DNA of 36,534 nucleotides from a virus, in the IMG/VR virus record IMGVR_UViG_3300009285_000349, positions 1 through 36,534 of that record. One strand, 5' to 3'. The notes beneath the pieces are model-generated. The model was not told the origin of the DNA. It was given only the letters and a program-made list of their open reading frames with translations, and did no database searches. Below, in pieces: positions 31,044 through 36,534 of the stretch (position 1 is its first letter; each line of letters begins with the position of its first letter). A program made the position numbers and the translations under genes.

Positions 31044-33206
31044 TTAGTTGTTGCCATTTTTGTTCACCTTCTTGTTTGTATTTTTTATTAAATCATTCAT
31101 TCTCATTTTTGTAAGATTGACAGTAGATTTTAAATCATTAACTAATGCTTGTAAATCTGTTTTAGTTTTCATTTCAGAAACTTTCTGCTCTTTCTGTATG
31201 TTCTCTCTCTGCAAAGTTTCGATTAAACCTTGTAACTTTTCATTCTGTTGTTGTAACTGCATGATAGCGTTTTCAGCATTTCTTATTGTATCTTCATCTT
31301 GAAGCACTTCATCAACATTATCAATAGGCAGTTGTTCAATTATAGGAGAAGCATTTTTAATAATACCATTTTGATAAGCCGCAGTTAAGGTCTGTAAATT
31401 TTGCTGTCTATTAGTAGGCAACATAGAGCCAGCTATTACACGAACATCATATTCCATATTTGTAATATTATTTAATAATATTATATCACCATTTTGCTCA
31501 TCTAATGTAGGTTCGTTAAAAGTAATTTGGCTTGCTTGTTTATAATTTGGTTTAATAATGCGAATTTCTTTTTCAGTAGTATAAACATTAGGTATCAGTT
31601 GAGATATTACTTTAGCCATCTGGTTAATAGATGCCTCAATTTTACGTTGTTTGTAAGAGGCTCTACGTTGCATCATTTGGTCTATCTGTTGAGTACCACC
31701 AAGAGTACGTGGTGCAGAAGTAACTTCCCCATCTTGGAACGAATAAGAACCAATAATTCTCTGTATCTGACGAATAATATTTTGTTTCTCAGCAAATGCT
31801 GCATTAGGCATAGGTGGATATTGTAATGCGAAAGGCGCAGTATCCCCATTTTCAAAATCTACTTCGATGACTGATACACCAGCTTGCTGTAATGCTTCCT
31901 CTACTAAAGTTTTACTTGCAGAATCTTTCTGCATAATAAGTTTGAGATTGGTAATGTTAGATAAATAAGTCATCATCAAATTACTTAATTTATCTAACTG
32001 TTGCTGCAAAGGAGTAGTAATACGAATATCGCCCATTGGGTAAGGAGTTCTATCGTGGTGCAGCATACATGTGATAATAGGATAGTCTCTAATAGGGAGA
32101 ACTTCATTAGCAATTTCAATACCACCAACAGACAATACTCGCTGGATTCTATCAATTAATGGTTGCTTAACAACAATAACACCATTTTTAACCAATTCTC
32201 CTTTAGTCACCATACTAACAACAGTAGTCTCTCCAGGTACGGCATAAGGTTCAGATTCTAAACCGGAGACCATTATTGGTGGCGCAGAAGGATTATTAGG
32301 GTCAATGATTAAATGGAATACCATCCCATATTGAGAAACGATTTCATTTAGTTTCTGCAAAGCAACGGGGTCAGTAACATATTGTTCTCTACCAGCTTTA
32401 GTAAGAATAGCTGCTGGTTCTGCTAACCATTCATTAAGTTTATCTTCATTTTCAAATACATTTTCATAATTTGAAGTTAAATCTTTCACATGGTAACGCT
32501 GAATTTTAATTTTAGTGTAACGGTCTATAACTCGGCAATAGTCTCCAGATGTAGTAGTTGGATTTAATATTTGCCCAGTATTATCAGCTCCATGTATAGA
32601 AAATGTTTCTGGAGATTCTTTTTCAGCTTGAGAAAAATCTGTTGTAGGGTATATGACTTTCAGCTTGTTTATGGATAATACTTTAGAAACTAATATGTTT
32701 TCTCCATCTGTACCATCTTGTTCTTTACTTGAAGGGTCAAGATACAGCTCTTTAATAGGGTCAAGATCGGTAAATAATATTTCACCTTTACCATAATCAG
32801 CATTAGGGTCAAAATACACTTGTATTCCACTAAGACCAATTTCAATAAAATCTCTGGTAAATTTATCAATCTTAGATTCACCTTTAGACTGATACCATAT
32901 CCAATCAAATAATTTAGCTACATTAGAAGAAGTTTTAAAATCAGATTTCTCTGTACCAGTAGCGGAAAAACGAGGTGGATTTTCTGTAAGTTCAGCTATA
33001 ATTAAATCAATAGATGGGAGTATCTCGTTAACTGGTATAGCCATTTGTCCACGTGCTTCAAGAACTTTCTGGTGTTCTTTCTTCCACGCATTAATCTTCA
33101 CTTCCCTATCTTGGATAGCCAGTTTCTTCCAAGTTTGCCGACTGCCACTGGAATAGTCTCTAAATATCTGCTCAGATAATATAACGTCTTTAGTTTTTTC
33201 CATCAT
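31044..33206 (-). CDS. Portal protein, P22-like
   Basis: A 720-aa product whose ATG overlaps the upstream stop (TAATG); a second ATG follows at once. The N-terminal region has the P22-type portal plan: RQTWKKLAIQDREVKINAWK (about 22-41), QMAIPVNEILPSIDLIIAEL (about 54-73), then DPNADYGKGEILFTDLDPIK and IKELYLDPSSKEQDG. The core ends with the crown/barrel helix (LQQQNEKLQGLIETLQRENI). Portals form the dodecameric DNA channel at one capsid vertex. The length is close to P22 gp1 (725 aa). Gene order with TerL, scaffold and capsid supports it. Confidence 0.88.
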   Translation of the reverse strand: MMEKTKDVILSEQIFRDYSSGSRQTWKKLAIQDREVKINAWKKEHQKVLEARGQMAIPVNEILPSIDLIIAELTENPPRFSATGTEKSDFKTSSNVAKLFDWIWYQSKGESKIDKFTRDFIEIGLSGIQVYFDPNADYGKGEILFTDLDPIKELYLDPSSKEQDGTDGENILVSKVLSINKLKVIYPTTDFSQAEKESPETFSIHGADNTGQILNPTTTSGDYCRVIDRYTKIKIQRYHVKDLTSNYENVFENEDKLNEWLAEPAAILTKAGREQYVTDPVALQKLNEIVSQYGMVFHLIIDPNNPSAPPIMVSGLESEPYAVPGETTVVSMVTKGELVKNGVIVVKQPLIDRIQRVLSVGGIEIANEVLPIRDYPIITCMLHHDRTPYPMGDIRITTPLQQQLDKLSNLMMTYLSNITNLKLIMQKDSASKTLVEEALQQAGVSVIEVDFENGDTAPFALQYPPMPNAAFAEKQNIIRQIQRIIGSYSFQDGEVTSAPRTLGGTQQIDQMMQRRASYKQRKIEASINQMAKVISQLIPNVYTTEKEIRIIKPNYKQASQITFNEPTLDEQNGDIILLNNITNMEYDVRVIAGSMLPTNRQQNLQTLTAAYQNGIIKNASPIIEQLPIDNVDEVLQDEDTIRNAENAIMQLQQQNEKLQGLIETLQRENIQKEQKVSEMKTKTDLQALVNDLKSTVNLTKMRMNDLIKNTNKKVNKNGNN

Positions 33207-33415
33207 TATTCCGCAGAAAAATGTGTTTTGTCATTAAAACCATCGCACATAACTCTTAAAGCATAGCTAATCTGGAATCCTTTATCATTAAGTTTAGGAA
33301 GCCAGTGAGTAGAAGATTCGCATTTAGGGCATTTAGGATATTCCGCATTAGGATTGATATGAACCTCAAATTCATGCCCACATTTATCACATTTTAAATC
33401 TTTAAATACTGCCAT
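33206..33415 (-). CDS. Small zinc-ribbon protein between terL and portal
   Basis: A 69-aa product from ATG 33415 (MAVFKDLKCDKCGHEFEVHI), which overlaps the terL stop as TAATG. Two CxxC pairs (CDKC at about 9-12 and CPKC at about 28-31) make an FmdB-type zinc ribbon, and the rest (HWLPKLNDKGFQISYALRVM) is unassigned. It is translationally coupled on both sides (TAATG), so its amount is tied to terminase and portal. A role in packaging or portal assembly is possible. Confidence 0.75.
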   Translation of the reverse strand: MAVFKDLKCDKCGHEFEVHINPNAEYPKCPKCESSTHWLPKLNDKGFQISYALRVMCDGFNDKTHFSAE

Positions 33416-34956
33416 TAGTTTAACATCCAAGAATTGTTATTAGCTCGACCATAACGAATATCTTCATAGTCCATCATTATTTCTTGTTTAAATAAAGGTG
33501 TGGTCTTTATCGCTACTGAATGAGAAGGTGCAATTAACCGTTTAGTAGCTAAATCTAAACCATCTAATGTATCGTCATGCTTACCACGTGGGTACATTAC
33601 CATTTCATCAACAAATTCTGTATGAGATTTTTTAATCCATAATACTCGGTTATAAAGATAGGGATGTAAGCGTTCAAGACGAGAGGACTTTTCAGTTCGT
33701 GGTGTTATCTTAGTTTCCATCCCCATCACAAAAAGGTTTTCTTCTCTAAGACGTTTGCGCAGATAATCACGTAGCATTTCTTGATAACCGACGGTTTCTA
33801 CGTGGACTCTTGTAAATTTATGGTATCTAATGGAATTTATAATTTGCTCTGCATGTACAGTAGGGGTTACACGTTTACGAAAATAATCTAACATATAAAT
33901 ATCTTTACCAGTATAAGCAATAGGCATAGACACTGAAAAATCAGCTGTTTGTTTAGTAGAAGAAGCTGGGTCAACACCAAGAAATGTATTAACTGGTATA
34001 ATTTTAGGTGTTATTAGTTCCTCAATGGTATATTCTGTATCCCCTTCGTGGGTAATTTTCATATAAAGAAAGCCATCTAATTCAGTTAGATGACCATCAT
34101 ACCAGCGAAGATATTCTTTTTTCATCAGTCTATCTTCGTCTCCAACAATTTGGCATAAATATTCTGAATAGAACTTAGATAATTTTCCCAGTTCTTCCAG
34201 TTCTTTCTTCTTGTTCATCAACCATTCATAAGGATACATCTCATTCCAGAGGCATTCCTTAGTATCTTCATCATATGCTTGGTAACGTTTAGTAACCCAA
34301 TTAGTAGCATTTCTTAATCTTTCTACAATGCAACCTTCACGTATAGGTGTACCAATTACTATTACTCTACCATTACGTCTATCAAGACCAGCAAGACCAC
34401 CAAGAAAATAATCAAAGTTCTTATCCATTTGTTCTTTAGTAATGGTGTTTAGTTCATCATCTGGGTCATCAAGAAGGTATAGGGTAATACGGGTATCAGA
34501 TTCTAATGCACCACGAACGGGTTGCCCAGTACCTAATGCTTTAATAGTAACCCACCAGCGACCTATTTTGACTTTGATTTTATCTTCACGCCAAGTTTCA
34601 GCTACATTTTCACCAGAATAACCAAATAACTCTCTAAATGGTTGGCTGTAATTAAGCACATCTTTAATTTTAGTAAGGCGGTTTATAGCTTCAGGACGGG
34701 TTTTAGACTGAATAAGCACAAATTTATCACCAATATCGAATATTACATGGTCAAATACAGCCATAACAGCCTTAGATGATTTAGCAGTACCACGTGGTGC
34801 TTCGATTAATGTCTGTATTGAGCTACGGTCAGTAAGATAAAGGTCTAATTCGGAATGAAATGGGGGAGATGGAAGATAATACGTTTGAGGACTTATGGTT
34901 TTACCCAAATAAGTAAGGCTATCTGCGCATTTCTGTATGACTTCAGTTTTGGTCAT
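33415..34956 (-). CDS. terL: Terminase large subunit
   Basis: A 513-aa product. The ATPase has Walker A APRGTAKSS (53-61), Walker B LYLLDDPDDE (159-168) and a coupling-type motif IGTPIR (201-206). The nuclease domain has D329 (FLGVDPASS), E387 (HVETVG) and D461/D462/D465 (HDDTLDG), the usual acidic triad of the RNase H-like fold. It packages concatemeric DNA into the procapsid and cuts it. GTGAGGCG lies upstream of ATG 34956, about 27 nt after the predicted transcription start of the 34989-35018 promoter. It heads the main late operon. Confidence 0.95.
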   Translation of the reverse strand: MTKTEVIQKCADSLTYLGKTISPQTYYLPSPPFHSELDLYLTDRSSIQTLIEAPRGTAKSSKAVMAVFDHVIFDIGDKFVLIQSKTRPEAINRLTKIKDVLNYSQPFRELFGYSGENVAETWREDKIKVKIGRWWVTIKALGTGQPVRGALESDTRITLYLLDDPDDELNTITKEQMDKNFDYFLGGLAGLDRRNGRVIVIGTPIREGCIVERLRNATNWVTKRYQAYDEDTKECLWNEMYPYEWLMNKKKELEELGKLSKFYSEYLCQIVGDEDRLMKKEYLRWYDGHLTELDGFLYMKITHEGDTEYTIEELITPKIIPVNTFLGVDPASSTKQTADFSVSMPIAYTGKDIYMLDYFRKRVTPTVHAEQIINSIRYHKFTRVHVETVGYQEMLRDYLRKRLREENLFVMGMETKITPRTEKSSRLERLHPYLYNRVLWIKKSHTEFVDEMVMYPRGKHDDTLDGLDLATKRLIAPSHSVAIKTTPLFKQEIMMDYEDIRYGRANNNSWMLN

Positions 34957-34988
34957 TAGCTAAAAACGCCTCACTTTTTAATAAGGGA

Positions 34989-35018
34989 CAAATATAATAA
35001 ATATTTTACGAATGTCAA
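34989..35018 (-). promoter_or_regulatory. Late promoter for terL operon (TTG-N19-TATATTTG)
   Basis: The minus strand shows TTGACA beginning at 35018 and TATATTTG at 34996-34989 with 19 nt between. The flanks (TATTGACA, TTATATTTG) match the promoter at 8939-8968. Transcription would start near 34983 and run about 26 kb to the terminator at 8980-9013. Confidence 0.8.
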
Positions 35019-35092
35019 TAGATGTAATGACGTTTTTTAATGCTCCTTTGCTCACAGAACTACAGTAATCAAAGGTCAAATATCCAGATACA

Positions 35093-35296
35093 TTAATTTG
35101 GCTGTTCATAGATTGCTCTTTCTATTTGTGTTCGTTCTTCCAGTATCTTTTTAGTTCTTTCTACTGACTTTTCCCACACTTCTCTCTTAACCAGTACATA
35201 TTTATCATATTTTACATAGTCCACTGGCTCTTTATCGAGCATATCTTTAGCATCAATAAAGGCTTGGTATTCAGGTAAGCGACTTGTACGTGGCAT
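35093..35296 (-). CDS. Small basic protein upstream of terL
   Basis: A 67-aa product from ATG 35296 (MPRTSRLPEYQAFIDAKDML), chosen because AGAAGGACTA precedes it; the frame is open to 35341. It is helical and charged (EVWEKSVERTKKILEERTQI). It could be a packaging accessory, but its size is short for a small terminase. It ends before the terL promoter. Confidence 0.6.
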   Translation of the reverse strand: MPRTSRLPEYQAFIDAKDMLDKEPVDYVKYDKYVLVKREVWEKSVERTKKILEERTQIERAIYEQPN

Positions 35297-35468
35297 TAGT
35301 CCTTCTTCTTTTAGTTTTAGATAACTGTGAATTAATAACATTAATAGTTAATGGTTTACATACCACTAATTCTACTGCTTTATATGGCATATAATATATA
35401 CCATTAACAGCTAATCCTAATTCATGTAATAAATCATATTGGCGTTGATAGCAGAACCATTTATCCAT
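35271..35468 (-). CDS. Hypothetical protein, 65 aa
   Basis: The ORF from ATG 35468 encodes MDKWFCYQRQYDLLHELGLA and a strand-rich middle (VNGIYYMPYKAVELVVCKPL) with a basic tail. No Shine-Dalgarno is visible, and it overlaps the next gene by 26 nt. It lies immediately downstream of an AT-rich repeat region. I do not recognise it. Confidence 0.42.
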   Translation of the reverse strand: MDKWFCYQRQYDLLHELGLAVNGIYYMPYKAVELVVCKPLTINVINSQLSKTKRRRTNATYKSLT

Positions 35469-35491
35469 AATTTTTTTTATAAAAATTTTTA

Positions 35492-35682
35492 GAATATGTT
35501 ATTTAAATTTAGCTAAGGTGGTTAATATGTTCATATATTTTATTAGATATTTAATTTAAAATATGTGTATGAACAATAATATATGTGAATATGTAAAAAT
35601 ATGTTATAAGAATATGATGTATAATCAAAAAATATGTTATAGAATTTATTTATGTTAAATTTAATAGATACATATATGTTAT
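35492..35682. repeat. AT-rich region with iterated ATATGT motifs
   Basis: Between the TerS-like gene and the next ORF (35469-35707, no gene supported) the motif ATATGT recurs at about eight places, from 35494 to 35677, often as AATATGTTAT or AATATGTG and several times at intervals of about 20-36 bp. The region is almost free of G+C. It may be a binding region for the small terminase (pac-like) or an origin. Low complexity alone could explain part of it. Confidence 0.45.
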
Positions 35683-35707
35683 GTTATGTAAAAAATAGGT
35701 GTATAAT

Positions 35708-36286
35708 TTATTCTGGTCTCTCCCCTTCCCCCATACCCCCATCCTTATGTCCTGTAGGGGTATCATTTCTATTAGAATTTCCATCAGTATTTACATTACC
35801 TATTACCTCTTGTTTTATTTCAGTAGGAGTATTAGATTTGAAATTATCAAAACTATCATAAGTCCTTGTTTCTTTTATCTTTGCAGTATTACCATCATAT
35901 ATTTCTTTATAGAATCTGGCTGTACTTAAGGCATCATTAGTACTTTTAATATTTTCTTCAGCTTTTACTGTAAGTTCTACTATTTTATCTAATGGATTTA
36001 TACCTTTATCTAAGTAATATTGAACTAATCCATTATCTATTTCTTTTTTCACTATTTCATCATTTAGCATAGAATATATCCTCTTTATATACTTGTTATC
36101 ATTATTACTGTAAACTCTTACAGCTAAATTTTTTATGTCATTTATATTAATATGCTTAGTATTCTTATATACTATAAGTCTTATTACTTCACTAACTAAC
36201 TTAACCTGTCTTAAGTTTATTCTTTTATACACCTTTCGATGTTGTTTATAAGTATTAATATTCTTACTGAAGTTTATTTTAGGCAT
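35708..36286 (-). CDS. Small terminase subunit-like protein
   Basis: A 192-aa product from ATG 36286, with no clear Shine-Dalgarno. The N-terminal half is very basic and helical (QHRKVYKRINLRQVKLVSEV), suiting a DNA-binding domain. The middle (VQYYLDKGINPLDKIVELTV and ENIKSTNDALSTARFYKEIY, about 88-130) matches my memory of a segment in TerS-type proteins. The C-terminal tail is disordered and Gly/Glu-rich (TGHKDGGMGEGERPE), encoded by a G-rich stretch. TerS binds the packaging site and hands DNA to TerL. Gene order supports this; the family call is tentative. Confidence 0.55.
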   Translation of the reverse strand: MPKINFSKNINTYKQHRKVYKRINLRQVKLVSEVIRLIVYKNTKHININDIKNLAVRVYSNNDNKYIKRIYSMLNDEIVKKEIDNGLVQYYLDKGINPLDKIVELTVKAEENIKSTNDALSTARFYKEIYDGNTAKIKETRTYDSFDNFKSNTPTEIKQEVIGNVNTDGNSNRNDTPTGHKDGGMGEGERPE

Positions 36287-36534
36287 TTATATATTCTATA
36301 AGATTAAATAGATAAAGATAAGATTTATAAAATAACAAGTACATTGTTCCGTTTTCGCTCGCGCTCAAACGTAACACAGAAAACTTGATAAGTCAATAAC
36401 TGTTGTAAAATATATTTTTAGCGTTATACTATATTTTAGCTGTTATTAGCTATTATAAGCCTATTTAAGTAATATTTACCTGTAAGAAAGAATAAATTAC
36501 CTCTTAAAATAATACAATAATCTATTTTTTGTAC
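36287..36534. other. AT-rich noncoding end of window
   Basis: These 248 bases have no supported ORF. They hold the TerS-gene promoter, a short GC-rich patch (CGCTCGCGCTC, about 36355-36365), and low-complexity AT sequence. The phage module probably continues beyond the window. Confidence 0.6.
36366..36396 (-). promoter_or_regulatory. Promoter for TerS-like gene (TTG-N20-TACGTTTG)
   Basis: The minus strand has TATTGAC with TTG at 36396-36394, then 20 nt, then TACGTTTG at 36373-36366. It shares TATTGAC and TTAnnTTTG with the two other phage promoters. Transcription would start near 36360, leaving a leader of about 75 nt. Confidence 0.65.

Overview
The window joins two different kinds of DNA. 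Positions 1-5000 look chromosomal. They hold the 5' end of serS on the minus strand, a small ORF, and a tandem array of ten short gene cassettes on the plus strand. Positions 5079-36534 look like a tailed phage or prophage: a short early-type module on the plus strand (5079-8549) and a late morphogenesis and lysis module on the minus strand (36286 down to 9061). Three minus-strand promoters fit TTG-N19/20-TAnnTTTG, the Bacteroidota housekeeping consensus, so the host is probably Bacteroidota or a close FCB relative (Ignavibacteriota/Chlorobiota). That host placement is inference.

The cassette array is the most unusual part. Ten ORFs of 110-129 codons are separated by folded recombination sites with integron attC architecture: TAAC/GTTA outer boxes, a 6-nt spacer opposite 2-3 nt, two stem blocks of about 6 bp, and extrahelical bases at conserved places. 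The extrahelical bases lie on the arm that is inside the ORF. By comparison with known attC sites this means the attC sites are oriented on the minus strand, opposite to the genes. Each attC therefore spans its gene's Shine-Dalgarno sequence, start codon and first 20-62 codons, and one arm of the recombination site is translated. Conventional cassettes carry attC behind the stop codon. In seven of ten cassettes the R box is read in the same phase, giving recurring xQV/xEV/xVV peptides in otherwise unrelated proteins. Inferred crossovers (TAA^C) fall at or just after the stop codons, so each mobile unit keeps one complete gene. No integron integrase is in the window. By attC polarity the platform side would be the right end (about 4998), which is where the phage DNA begins.

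The phage early module encodes a ribbon-helix-helix regulator with a palindromic candidate operator, a zinc-knuckle protein, a MazG-like protein, a beta-type DNA methyltransferase, a RusA-type resolvase and several small ORFs, one with a broken 5' end. A candidate structured RNA lies between the converging modules. The late module runs TerS-like, two small ORFs, TerL, zinc ribbon, portal, scaffold, major capsid, decoration-like, adaptor and connector proteins, stabilisation/nozzle-like protein, fibre-like proteins, internal virion proteins (one of about 1350 aa), two fibre-like proteins with signal peptides, then holin/spanin-like genes and a DUF5675 protein. No tape measure or tail tube is seen, so a short-tailed (podovirus-like) particle is likely. 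A strong terminator at 8980-9013 ends this operon. A separate promoter follows it and drives a leaderless small ORF.
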